64,000 nt of DNA, from assembly GCF_014158035.1 (NCBI RefSeq), contig NZ_JACFXW010000001.1, positions 3,202,001 through 3,266,000 of the forward strand. Direction: 5' to 3'. Below the pieces are notes generated by a model. It searched no databases, was not told the DNA's origin, and saw only the letters and a program-made list of their open reading frames with translations. Positions 45,586-54,880 of the stretch are shown here, one piece after another (positions within the stretch are counted from its first letter, which is position 1; each line of letters begins with the position of its first letter). A program made the position numbers and the translations under genes. This stretch comes from Rhizobium sp. G21. GTDB taxonomy: Bacteria > Pseudomonadota > Alphaproteobacteria > Rhizobiales > Rhizobiaceae.

Positions 45586-45615
45586 CAACGCCGCTCCCGA
45601 TCGGGAGCGGCGTTG
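45586..45615. terminator. Terminator between rpoH and the acidic membrane protein gene
   Basis: A perfect 30-base palindrome CAACGCCGCTCCCGA / TCGGGAGCGGCGTTG. On the minus strand it is followed by six T, a classical terminator for the minus-strand gene; on the plus strand CCGTTT follows, probably also enough for rpoH. Confidence 0.9.
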
Positions 45616-45639
45616 CCGTTTCTGGAAGCCGCCGGGCGG

Positions 45640-48155
45640 TTATTGCGGAACGGAAGCCTGATTGCCGAGCGCCGACCATTCGCCGATGACCTTGTCGAAC
45701 AGCGCCGTGCCCGACGCGCCCTTTTCCAGCGTGATCAGGCCGCGACGGCCGTTGCGGTAGGTGATCGGAATATCGATCCAGCCGCGGTTCTTCATCAGGT
45801 CCAGATTGACCTTCTGCGCTTCCGCGTCGCTGTTGAGCGCGACCATGTGGTAATCGTCGGTCACCTTGGCGGGAACGGCGATCAGCGGATTGCCCGCATC
45901 CTGCTCGGTCTGTTTGAAGGCGATGCGCTGAACGCTCTCGACATTGCCCTCCTCGAAATCGGCGGGCAGGTCGAAGACGATTTCGACGATGTGGCTCGCC
46001 GGAAGCGACGGGTCCATGTTCTTCTTGAAAGTGATCAGCGCGGTCAGCTTGCGGCCCGGGGCCTCAACCTTGGCCTGGATCGAGGGCGTCGGCTTGTCGC
46101 CGTCATCTTCGGTGGTTTCGCTCCACGCGACTGCGCCGGGGGTGGCAGACGGCGTGGTCTGGCCGAGGCGCTCCTCGTAGAGGAACATTTTCTGGGTCAC
46201 TCCAGCGGCGGCGGGGAGGCCGGCTTGGCGTCGGCTGCAGGAGTCGCGGGATCGGTCGAGGCGACTTCCTTGGATTTTTCGGTCTGTCCGGCGACGCTCT
46301 TGCCTTCCGGAAGCGCCTCGTCGACGATCGCCTTGCTGGCGTCGGATTCCGTTTCGCTGCCGTCGGGCATCAGCCGCTGGGTGAATTTCTGCGGACCGGT
46401 TTCGAGAGACGCGACTTCGGTCGGCTTCGCCGCCGTGGCGGCGGGCGCCTCGGCCGATTTCTCCGGCGTCTCGCTCTGGGGAAGGGCTTTTTCCACCTGC
46501 GGCGGCGTCTGCGTTTCCGACGGGCCCGTGATCGACGCGATCATCTTGCCCAGGTCCTCGCGATAGGTCCAAGCCCCGAAGGCCGCGCCGGCGACGACGA
46601 CGAGGCCTGCGACACCGGCGACGAGCGGGAGCAGTTTGCGCCCGGCCTTGCCGCCGCGTTCCTTCGCCCTGCCCGGTTTGAATCCCTTTCCGGACGCCTT
46701 CTTGCTTTTCTTTGCGACCGCGGGCGGGACCTGAACCCATTCCGGATCGGGCGAGGTCAGCGCCGCCATCTCGTCGAAACCGACGATTTCGGCCAATTCG
46801 GCGCGGGGAGATTTATCCTTGGACGCAGTGTCCGTTTCCGGAGCGGCTGCGATCTCGTCCTGCTTCGCCTTCAGCGCTTCGTCGAAGGCTTCGGTCTTCG
46901 GCAGATCCGGCAGATCGTCGAAGCCCGCGCCCCAGCCGAGATCTTCTTCCGGCGAGCGCTTGCCGGGCGGCGGCGGCACGACCTGGCGGCTGATTTCTTC
47001 CTGCACGAAGGCGTTGAAGCCCGACACGACGTCGGCTTCGTCATAGACGACCCTCGGCATTTCCGGCTCGCGGCGCGGTTCCGGCCCGCGTGTCTCCGGT
47101 TCGACCGACCAACCCTGCGGATCGGCAAACGGGTCCACCGCAACGGCGGCCGTCTGAGCTGTGACGGGCGGCGCATCCTCGGTCGCTGCTTCAGGCCATT
47201 CCGCTCGAACGACTTCGGCCGGAGCGGGCTCAACGGCGGGAGCGTCCGACGCCGGTTCCTGATATTGCGGCCAGGTGAACGGCTCCGCATCCGGCTCGAT
47301 GGGTTCGGCTTCCACCAGAGGCGCGGGTTCATGCGCCTCTTGCGCGTAGACAGGTTCGCCGCCGAACGCAGCATCGTCCCGCCAGTCGGCCCCGGCGGTC
47401 GTCTCTGCAGTTGGAGCTTCCGCCTGGGCGGGCTCTTCGGCTTCGTGATAGGCCTGTGCTGGCTCCGCTGTCGAAAGACCGTCGTCGACTTCAGCCGGGG
47501 CCGGGTCGTGTGATTCCTCTGCGACCGCAGGCTCGAAAGGCCGCTCGTCATCGACGGGTTCGGGGGCGAAATGCGCGTCGTCGCGATAGTCGTCCGCCGC
47601 GGCCGGCTCCTCGACATGCTGGACAGCGTCGATCTCGGCGCCGGGAGCCTGCTCGATCACGGGCTCGATCGCCGCGCCGGAGTATTTCGCGTCGTCCGGG
47701 GCTGCTTCCTGCTCCACCGCCGAATCGGCCGGGGACTCTTCGCCAGCAGGCGCATCCTCGGCATAGTCGCGTGGATCTTCGTCGCGTGGATCTTCGGGCG
47801 CGGCCTCTCGCTCGGCTTCTTCGACCGCATCCGCAGGCTCAGGGGGCGCCGCGACCGGTTCCGGCTGCCTATCGGGCTCGCTCCAGCTTTCGGGCTCCGG
47901 CTGGGGCGCGGGCTCTTCGACCGGCTCCGGCGCCGGCGGCAGCGCCTCGGCATAGTCGGCCTCGACTTCGCGGATCGCCGCATCCAGCTTGTCGAGTTGG
48001 CGCTGGAACATGCTTTCCGGCGGGCGGGGCTTCATGTTTTCGAGTTGTCGCACCACCGCGCTGCGCGCCCGGTCATAGACCTTCACGCGCATGTCGGGTG
48101 TGTTTTCGCTCAGCCCGTCGACGGCTCGCCGGATAACTGCAATAAAATCGGCCAT
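45640..48155 (-). CDS. Large acidic, proline/alanine-rich membrane-anchored protein (frameshifted as sequenced)
   Basis: About 838 residues when one lost base in the GGGG run at 46213-46216 is restored. Residues 1-75 are a basic, helical region (MADFIAVIRRAVDGLSENTP); 75-430 is a low-complexity stretch rich in Glu, Ala, Pro and Asp with small repeats such as DPRDEDPRD; then one membrane helix near residue 525 (LLPLVAGVAGLVVVAGAAFG); then a C-terminal domain (FLYEERLGQTTP, SHIVEIVFDLPADFEEGN, NRGWIDIPITYRNGRRGLIT). The protein resembles the long tethered proteins found in the rhizobial envelope, but no family was recognised. The frame break separates the C-terminal domain as sequenced. Confidence 0.65.
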
Positions 48156-48176
48156 TCGATCTTTCTCAAAACCTAA

Positions 48177-48207
48177 GGGCCCGAATGGAGCGCTCCATTC
48201 CGGCCCC
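48177..48207 (-). terminator. Likely purA terminator
   Basis: An imperfect hairpin built on AATGGAGCGCTCCATT (48184-48199) with flanking GGGCC/GGCCC arms, between purA and the next minus-strand gene; the trailing sequence is only moderately T-rich. Confidence 0.5.
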
Positions 48208-48214
48208 GCCGGGA

Positions 48215-49513
48215 TTAGTCTTCAAAAGGATCCGTCACCAAAATCGTGTCGTCGCGTTCGGGGCTGGTCGACAAAAGCGAGACCGGAGCGCCGATGAGTT
48301 CTTCCACCTGCCGCACATATTTGATCGCCTGGGCGGGCAGGTCGGCCCATTTACGGGCGCCGACGGTCGATTCTTTCCATCCCTCCAGCGTTATGTAGAC
48401 AGGCTTGATCCGGGCTTGCGCCGCCTGTCCGGCCGGAAGATGATCGATTTCCACGCCGTCGAGCGTGTAACCGGTGCAGATCTTCAGTTCATCCAGCCCG
48501 TCGAGCACGTCGAGCTTGGTCAGCGCGATGCCGGTGATGCCGTTGGTGGCCACGGATTGGCGCACCAAGGCGGCGTCGAACCAGCCGCACCGTCTCTTTC
48601 TACCGGTAACTGTGCCGAATTCATGGCCGCGCTCGCCGAGAAACTGGCCGACTTCGTCGGTGAGTTCGGTCGGGAAGGGGCCTTCGCCGACGCGGGTCGT
48701 GTAGGCCTTGGTGATTCCGAGCACGTAATTCAGCGATCCCGGACCCATGCCGGACCCGGCGGCGGCCTGACCGGCGACCGTGTTGGACGAGGTCACGAAA
48801 GGATAAGTGCCGTGATCGACGTCGAGCAGCGTGCCCTGCGCGCCTTCGAACAGGATGCGCGCGCCCCTGCGGCGCTCGCGGTCCAGCAGCGCCCAGACTG
48901 TGTCGGAGAAGGGCAGGATCTTTTCGGCGACCGAGGTCAGTTCCGCCATGATCGCCTCATGGCTGACTTCCGCCTCGCCAAGGCCGCGACGCAGCGCGTT
49001 ATGATGGGTCAACAGACGATCGACCTTCATGCCCAGCGAACCGGGATCGGCGAGATCGGTGACGCGGATGGCGCGGCGGCCGACCTTGTCTTCATAGGCC
49101 GGGCCGATGCCGCGGCGGGTGGTGCCGATCTTGGTGCCGGAATTGGAGGCGGCGTCTTCGCGGATGCCGTCGAGTTCGCGATGCAGCGACAGAATCAGGG
49201 TGGCGTTGTCGGCGACGCGCAGGTTTTCCGGCGTGATCGCCACGCCCTGGACGGCGAGCTTGTCGATTTCGGCCACCAGCGCATGCGGGTCGATCACCAC
49301 GCCGTTGCCGATGATCGCGAGCTTGCCGGGGCGCACGACGCCCGAGGGCAGAAGCGACAGCTTGTAGCTCACGCCGTCGATGACGAGCGTATGGCCGGCA
49401 TTGTGCCCACCCTGGAAGCGGACCACGATGTCCGCGCGTTCCGAAAGCCAGTCGACAATCTTGCCCTTGCCTTCGTCACCCCATTGGGAGCCCACCACCA
49501 CTACGTTCGCCAT
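48215..49513 (-). CDS. purA: Adenylosuccinate synthetase
   Basis: A 432-residue enzyme, the usual length. GTP-binding [15 protein letters not shown] at residues 9-23, [25 protein letters not shown] and [12 protein letters not shown] are family signatures. It joins IMP and aspartate with GTP in AMP synthesis in the cytoplasm. It stands alone, without other purine genes nearby. Confidence 0.97.
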   Translation of the reverse strand: MANVVVVGSQWGDEGKGKIVDWLSERADIVVRFQGGHNAGHTLVIDGVSYKLSLLPSGVVRPGKLAIIGNGVVIDPHALVAEIDKLAVQGVAITPENLRVADNATLILSLHRELDGIREDAASNSGTKIGTTRRGIGPAYEDKVGRRAIRVTDLADPGSLGMKVDRLLTHHNALRRGLGEAEVSHEAIMAELTSVAEKILPFSDTVWALLDRERRRGARILFEGAQGTLLDVDHGTYPFVTSSNTVAGQAAAGSGMGPGSLNYVLGITKAYTTRVGEGPFPTELTDEVGQFLGERGHEFGTVTGRKRRCGWFDAALVRQSVATNGITGIALTKLDVLDGLDELKICTGYTLDGVEIDHLPAGQAAQARIKPVYITLEGWKESTVGARKWADLPAQAIKYVRQVEELIGAPVSLLSTSPERDDTILVTDPFED

Positions 49514-49691
49514 AAGATCTGTCCTGTTTTCCTAACGGGATCTCCGCCACAGCGGGTCCAAACCCGCGCACATATACTGGGTTCAATTCAGGAATGCGAC
49601 CCGGAATTTACACTGATATCGGCTTTTTGCATGGTGTTGCCAGCCAAGGGCGGCTAAAGGACGGGGCCGACCGTTGCGAAAGACAATTCCG

Positions 49692-50579
49692 ATGCCCGCC
49701 CATGTCAAAGCCTATCTGTTCCTGATCGTCACGACGTTTGGATGGGCCGGCAATGCGGTGATCGCCAAATTCGCCGTCGGCCATGTCGGGCCTTTCACGC
49801 TGTCGGGCGCGCGCTGGACCATCGCTTTCGTGCTGATCATGCTGATCTCGGCGCCGCAGGTTCGCCGCGACTGGCCGCTGATCCGCGCCAATCTTCCGCT
49901 GCTTCTGGGTTTCGGCGCGGCCGGCTTCGCCGGCTTCAACGCATTTCTCTATTCCGCTCTCCAATACACCTCCGCCATCAATTGCGTCGTGGAGCAGGCC
50001 GGCATTCCCGGGGTGATCTTCATCGCCAATTTCATCCTGTTTAGGACCAGGGTCGCCTGGGCTCAGGTTCTCGGCTTCTCGATCACTCTGCTCGGGGTCA
50101 TCATCACCGCCACCCATGGCGATCTCGGCTCCATTCTGTCGCTTGATCTCAATTTCGGCGACGGGCTCATGATGATCGCCGTGCTGCTCTATGCGGGCTA
50201 CACGGTCGCCCTGCGCTGGAAACCCGAAATTCACTGGAAAAGCCTGATGGCTGCGTCTGCGCTGGGGGCCATGCTCGCCTCCGCGCCGCTCGCATTGCAC
50301 GAGGTCACGTCCCCGGGCTTCATCATGCCCGACGCGATCGGATGGACGGCTATACTGTATACGGGTACGATCCCGTCGCTCGTCTCGCAGATTCTCTATG
50401 TTCGCGGGGTGGAGCTGATCGGGCCGAACCGGGCCGGACTGTTCATCAACGCCATCCCGGCATTCGGCACGGTCATGTCCGCCTTGTTCCTCGACGAACC
50501 GCTGATGACGTTCCACATCATTGCGCTGTGCATGGTGCTCAGCGGCATCGCGATCGCCGAGAAGGGCCGCGGCAAATGA
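49692..50579 (+). CDS. DMT family (EamA) transporter
   Basis: A 295-residue protein with about ten membrane helices in two EamA repeats (for example AYLFLIVTTFGWAGNAVIAK and IIALCMVLSGIAIAEK). It probably exports a metabolite. ATG 49692 is used instead of the TTG six codons earlier; neither has a strong ribosome site. Its stop overlaps the next start (ATGA), so it forms an operon with the PqiA-like gene. Confidence 0.85.
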   Translation: MPAHVKAYLFLIVTTFGWAGNAVIAKFAVGHVGPFTLSGARWTIAFVLIMLISAPQVRRDWPLIRANLPLLLGFGAAGFAGFNAFLYSALQYTSAINCVVEQAGIPGVIFIANFILFRTRVAWAQVLGFSITLLGVIITATHGDLGSILSLDLNFGDGLMMIAVLLYAGYTVALRWKPEIHWKSLMAASALGAMLASAPLALHEVTSPGFIMPDAIGWTAILYTGTIPSLVSQILYVRGVELIGPNRAGLFINAIPAFGTVMSALFLDEPLMTFHIIALCMVLSGIAIAEKGRGK

Positions 50580-51028
50580 GACGCGCGGCTGCGCTCGCGC
50601 TGATCGCGGCGGCCGCCCTCTGCTTCGCCTTCGGCGTCAGCCTGCCGCTGATGACATTCGAAAAACTCTATTTCTTCACCGAAGATCCGTCGCTGCTCGA
50701 TCTGGTCGCCAGTCTCTATGGGGCGGGCGACGTCGCGCTGGCGATCGTCGTCGCCCTGGTCTCGCTGGTCTTTCCGCTCTTCAAGATGGCGGCGGTGGCG
50801 ACCGAGGCTCTCTGGCCGGAGCGACCACGCGGCCTTGCCGCGCGGCTGGTGCCGATGCTCGGCAAGTGGTCGCTGATGGATGTCCTGCTGGTGGCGATCG
50901 TGATTGCGGCGGCGAAGACGTCCGGTCTCGCCGAAGCGTTCAGCCGGCCGGGACTGTGGTTCTATGCCGGTTCGACGCTCGCGGTTTCCGCCGCGCAATG
51001 GTTGCTCGCGCGGCGGAAGACGAACTAA
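50576..51028 (+). CDS. Paraquat-inducible protein A-like membrane protein
   Basis: A 150-residue protein with four membrane helices and the PqiA-type start AAALCFAFGVSLPLMTFEKL, followed by GAGDVALAIVVALVSLVFPL and GKWSLMDVLLVAIVIAAAK. PqiA domains serve envelope lipid-transport systems with MCE proteins, none of which is seen here. Translationally coupled to the DMT gene through an ATGA overlap. Confidence 0.75.
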   Translation: MRRAAALALIAAAALCFAFGVSLPLMTFEKLYFFTEDPSLLDLVASLYGAGDVALAIVVALVSLVFPLFKMAAVATEALWPERPRGLAARLVPMLGKWSLMDVLLVAIVIAAAKTSGLAEAFSRPGLWFYAGSTLAVSAAQWLLARRKTN

Positions 51029-51034
51029 GGCGTT

Positions 51035-52027
51035 TCAGCGATGATTGCGCCGGGCGAGGCTCGCTTCCCAATCGAGCGCGGTGCGAACGATGAATTCGAG
51101 ATCGTCGTGCTGCGGCTCCCACTTCATCTCACGCATCGCGGTGGCGGGATTGGCGACGATGCGCACGGCGTCGCCCGGCCGGCGATCGGCGAAGCGGACT
51201 TCGAAGGGCTTGCCATGCACCTTCTTGACCGTCTCCAGAACCTCCAGGACGGAGAAGCCTTTGCCATAGCCGCAATTGGCCACCAGCGACCCGCCGCCGG
51301 CGCGCATGCGCTCCAGCGCTTTCAGATGCGCATTGGCGAGATCGCTGACATGGATATAGTCGCGCACGCAGGTGCCGTCGGGCGTCGGATAATCGGTTCC
51401 GAACACGTCGATATGGCTGCGCTTGCCGAGCGCCGCTTCGCCGGCGACCTTGATGAGGTGCGTGGCGCCGATCGTCGACTGGCCGGTGCGTCCTTTGGGA
51501 TCTGCGCCGGCGACGTTGAAATAGCGCAGCGCCGTATAGGTGAAATCATGCGCCTTGGCGGTGTCGCGCAGCATGATCTCGGTCATCAGCTTGGAAGAGC
51601 CGTAAGGCGATTCGGGGTTCAGCCGCGCATCCTCGGTGACGGGATCGACGCCTTCGGGCGTGCCATAGACGGCCGCCGTCGACGAGAAGACAAAGTGCGG
51701 CACGCCATACTTCACCGCAGCCGCGATCAGCGCGCGGGATTTGACGGTGTTGTTCTCATAATACATCAGCGGATTGGCGACCGATTCCGGCACGATGATC
51801 GAGCCGGCGAAATGGATGATCGCGTCGATCTTCTTTTCAGAGAAGATCCTTTCGTGCAGCGCCTCGTCGGCGATGTCGCCTTCATAGAGCGTGGCTTCCG
51901 GCGGGATCGCCCAGCGGAAGCCCGTCGACAGCCGATCGAGGACCGCAACGTCTTCGCCGGCGTCAAGAAGCGCCCAAACCATGTGACTGCCGATGTAGCC
52001 TGCGCCGCCCGTAACCAGTACCGTCAT
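51035..52027 (-). CDS. galE: UDP-glucose 4-epimerase
   Basis: A 330-residue extended SDR. TVLVTGGAGYIGSHM binds NAD; FSSTAAVYGTP and the catalytic YGSSK are present, as is CVRDYIHVSDLA. It interconverts UDP-glucose and UDP-galactose, supplying galactose for surface polysaccharides. ATG 52027 is the conserved start. Convergent with the PqiA-like gene. Confidence 0.93.
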   Translation of the reverse strand: MTVLVTGGAGYIGSHMVWALLDAGEDVAVLDRLSTGFRWAIPPEATLYEGDIADEALHERIFSEKKIDAIIHFAGSIIVPESVANPLMYYENNTVKSRALIAAAVKYGVPHFVFSSTAAVYGTPEGVDPVTEDARLNPESPYGSSKLMTEIMLRDTAKAHDFTYTALRYFNVAGADPKGRTGQSTIGATHLIKVAGEAALGKRSHIDVFGTDYPTPDGTCVRDYIHVSDLANAHLKALERMRAGGGSLVANCGYGKGFSVLEVLETVKKVHGKPFEVRFADRRPGDAVRIVANPATAMREMKWEPQHDDLEFIVRTALDWEASLARRNHR

Positions 52028-52173
52028 GGAAACTCCGTTCGAAATAGAAAGTCGCGGCGTTCTAGCGCGTGGCGGCAAAACCGTAAATCTCTGTTGTGCA
52101 CAGCCCGCCGAGATTCGCCGGTCTCAGCTGCATTTGTCTGTTGCGCGGCGTCGCGAGCAGCGTAAATAGGTCC

Positions 52174-53016
52174 ATGACCATCTCTTCACCCATCGATGCG
52201 CTCAGCCCGGCCGAACTCGGCCAGTTGATGCATTTTTACGCCGAGTCGGGCGTGGAATGGCTGTTGGAGGACGAGCCGGTCGATCGTTTCGCCGAGTTCG
52301 AACGACAGGTCGCCGAACGCGGCCGCGCCGCGGCGACGGAAACCAGGGTGGAAACCCCTCCGCGCGACCGCAACGCCGCCCCGGCGCCGATCAGGCCCGC
52401 CGCGCTTCCCGATGGCGAAGCCGTGTCGGAGGCGCAACGCGTGGCTTCGGCCGCGCAGTCCGTTGCGGAGTTGATCGAGGCCGTAAGCGCCTTCACGGGC
52501 TGCAATCTGAGAAACAGCGCCAGGGCCAGCGCCTTTTTCAAAGGCTCGACCTCGGCGAAGATCGCCATTGCGGGCGGCTGTCCGGGCCCGGACGACGACA
52601 GGCATGGCGCGCCTTTTTCCGGCGCGCATGGAGACATGCTCGACCGGATGATCGCGGCGCTCGGCTGGCGTGGGGACGACGTCGCGGTGTTCAACGTCAT
52701 TCCATGGCGTCCGCCGGGAAACCGCGCTCCGACCCCGCATGAGGTGGAGATCTGCCGACCCTTTTCGACGCGGCTGGTGGAACTGCTGCGGCCCAAGGCG
52801 CTGTTGAGCATGGGCAATTTCCCGGCGCGATTCTTCTCGGGGTCTCAGGAGAGCATCCATAGCCTTCGGGGGCGCTGGATTGCATTGACCGTCGACGGTC
52901 AACACGTTCCCCTGTTGCCGACGTTTCACCCGCAGGATCTGATTTCTGCCCCGGCCTGCAAGCGATTGGCGTGGCAAGACCTGTTGAATTTCAAGCTGCG
53001 GCTGTCGCAGCCGTAA
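52174..53016 (+). CDS. Uracil-DNA glycosylase family protein (type 4-like)
   Basis: A 280-residue protein. An N-terminal low-complexity region of about 100 residues is followed by the glycosylase core with GGCPGPDDDRHGAPFSGAHG, FNVIPWRPPGNRAPTPHE and the catalytic-loop motif PTFHPQDLI. Cysteines that bind Fe-S in type 4 enzymes are partly visible (FTGCNLRNS, EVEICRPFS). It removes uracil from DNA in base excision repair. ATG 52174 is the conserved start; the longer frame is not supported. Confidence 0.85.
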   Translation: MTISSPIDALSPAELGQLMHFYAESGVEWLLEDEPVDRFAEFERQVAERGRAAATETRVETPPRDRNAAPAPIRPAALPDGEAVSEAQRVASAAQSVAELIEAVSAFTGCNLRNSARASAFFKGSTSAKIAIAGGCPGPDDDRHGAPFSGAHGDMLDRMIAALGWRGDDVAVFNVIPWRPPGNRAPTPHEVEICRPFSTRLVELLRPKALLSMGNFPARFFSGSQESIHSLRGRWIALTVDGQHVPLLPTFHPQDLISAPACKRLAWQDLLNFKLRLSQP

Positions 53017-53626
53017 AATCCTCGGCCGTTGTTGCTGCATTGCAACGTCAGGGGACACAATCGCGTCACCTTGGTCTTGTAAATCCTGCATAGTTTGAAT
53101 TTGTTGCATTGCACAATTACATTGTCGCAATGCGAGGGATCGAACGGGAGGACAGGAAAGGAAGGCTGCGATGCGCGAACTTCAACGTCCCGTTCATTCG
53201 GGTTTCGAGACACTTAGGCTCCGTCGGGCGACGGAAGCGAGGCTGGGGCGTCTGCGTCGCCAGTGCTTTCCGGCCAACGAGCAGATGACCGCTCTGGCGC
53301 TGGAATTGGCGCGACGGCCCTGCCGGCTGTTCGATCAGGGCTTTTCGCGGTAAGAACCCGCCCGTAACAAAAAATCAGTTGCGGAAAGCGCGCCCGGGAG
53401 TGGACGCTCTTGCAAAAAATCTCGCTTCGGCGTTTAACGTGCCGTGCGACGTTCAGATGAGTTGCTTCGATTAGGAACTGTTTAACGAACTTGTTGCAAA
53501 ACGGAACGCAGACTGCGGCGAGCCATGCGGGGATTGGACGAGTAATGTTCGTCCGACGACAGGTCTGCTGGTTCCGCAGGCGCGGAGAAGGCGGCATGAA
53601 CGGCTGCCGGAGGGAATTTGAGTGAA
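53017..53626. promoter_or_regulatory. Control region of the capsule export genes
   Basis: About 610 bases with no sure gene. Notable is the dyad CATTGC-ACAAT-TAC-ATTGT-c-GCAATG at 53107-53132, 11-base arms with one bulge, and a similar TGCTGCATTGCAACG at 53031-53045. These share the core GCATTGCA and could be operators. Part of the region contains the doubtful ORF at 53171-53353. Confidence 0.4.
53171..53353 (+). CDS. Possible small basic protein (doubtful)
   Basis: A 60-residue frame, rich in Arg and Leu (RLRRATEARLGRLRRQCFPA), preceded by a fair ribosome site GGAAAGGAAGG. No family, no signal peptide. It lies between the palindromic region and the capsule export gene. May be real, may be a chance frame of a GC-rich genome. 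Confidence 0.3.
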   Translation: MRELQRPVHSGFETLRLRRATEARLGRLRRQCFPANEQMTALALELARRPCRLFDQGFSR

Positions 53627-54838
53627 ATGCGTCAGACTCTAAAGTATTCCTCGAATATGGAGTTGTTCGCGCGGGTGTCGATTCTGACGCTGGTTGCGGC
53701 TTCCATCTCCATTACCTCGGGCTGTTCCGCCGTGCCCAGCAACGGTCCGCTCGCGATCGAGGTCAACAATTCCGGCGCGCCCGGCGCATCCTATTCGATT
53801 CCCAAGACCAGCATCGTATTCGACATCGTCAGCGTCGATCAACGGGTCGCCAATTCCGTCACGACGCTCGGCACGCCATCTCTCGTCCGAACCTTCGGGG
53901 TCGGCGGAACGAACGGGCAGCCGGTGATCGGCGTGGGCGACGAATTGCAGGTCACGATTTTCGAAGCGGGCGCGGACGGGCTGTTCTCGACATCCGAGCG
54001 CAAGCAGACGACGATTCCGGTCATTGTCCAGCCGGACGGCAACGGCCAGATCCCCTATGCGGGCGCCGTGCGTTTCGCCGGCAAGACTCTCGATGGCGCG
54101 CGCGAAGAAATCGCCGCTGCGCTCAAGGCCAAGGCGGTCGAGCCCGACGTGATTGTCGGCATGAGCAAGAACACATCCCGCACGGCGTCGGTGCAGGGGG
54201 CTGTCAACCAGCCGAACATCATTCAGATCGGGCTTTCGCCACTGCCGCTGACCAGCGCCATCGCCATGGCGGGCGGCGCCTCAAAGCCGTCTTATGACAC
54301 TTACGTGACCGTGACGCGCGGACGGAAGTCCGGCACGGTGTTGTTGCAGAGCATCATCGACAATCCGAGGGACGACATCAACGTCAGCCCGCGCGACAAG
54401 ATCTTCCTGACCTATGATCCGCAGAGCTTTACGGTTCTGGGATCGACGGAGAAGACCGGCAAGATCTCGTTCCAGGCGAGTTCGATCAGCCTCGTGGAAG
54501 CGACCGCCATGGCGGGCGGCGCCAAACTGACGATCGCGGATCCTGCCGGCTATTTCATCTTCCGGTATGAAAACGAGGCGGTGTATCGCGAAGTCGTCGG
54601 GGAAAGCCGCTTCCGGCAATTGCTGTCGAAGGGCATGATGGCGAACAAGGATGGTCGCTACCCGATCGTCTATCGGATCGACATGAACGATCCGCAGAGT
54701 TACATCGTCACCCAGTCCTTCCCGGTCCGCAACAAGGACGTCCTCTATCTCTCGAGGCATCCGGCGACGGACTTCGCCGTGTTCATGCGCCTGATCGGCG
54801 GACCGGTGTCTGTGGCGCGTAATGTGCAGAGGCTGTAA
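53627..54838 (+). CDS. Polysaccharide export outer-membrane protein (OPX, Wza/KpsD class)
   Basis: A 403-residue lipoprotein. The lipobox is in VAASISITSGCSA (Cys near residue 33). The core contains GVGDELQVTIFEAG (poly-export domain) and SLBB-like repeats (ASVQGAVNQPNIIQIG, LTSAIAMAGGASKP, TVLGSTEKTGKISFQASSIS). It forms the outer-membrane channel for capsule. ATG 53627 and TTG 53618 are both possible starts; GGAGGG lies upstream. Followed by kpsC- and kpsS-like genes, which place it in group 2-like capsule assembly. Confidence 0.9.
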   Translation: MRQTLKYSSNMELFARVSILTLVAASISITSGCSAVPSNGPLAIEVNNSGAPGASYSIPKTSIVFDIVSVDQRVANSVTTLGTPSLVRTFGVGGTNGQPVIGVGDELQVTIFEAGADGLFSTSERKQTTIPVIVQPDGNGQIPYAGAVRFAGKTLDGAREEIAAALKAKAVEPDVIVGMSKNTSRTASVQGAVNQPNIIQIGLSPLPLTSAIAMAGGASKPSYDTYVTVTRGRKSGTVLLQSIIDNPRDDINVSPRDKIFLTYDPQSFTVLGSTEKTGKISFQASSISLVEATAMAGGAKLTIADPAGYFIFRYENEAVYREVVGESRFRQLLSKGMMANKDGRYPIVYRIDMNDPQSYIVTQSFPVRNKDVLYLSRHPATDFAVFMRLIGGPVSVARNVQRL

Positions 54839-54880
54839 AAGGGTTTCGCCGCGTCTCCACGTCGTCGAACTCCAAGGGTC

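Noticed and set aside
47740..47800. Tandem repeat or CRISPR-like array
   Set aside because: Only a short repeated DPRDED coding motif in a low-complexity acidic region; no spaced repeats anywhere in the window.
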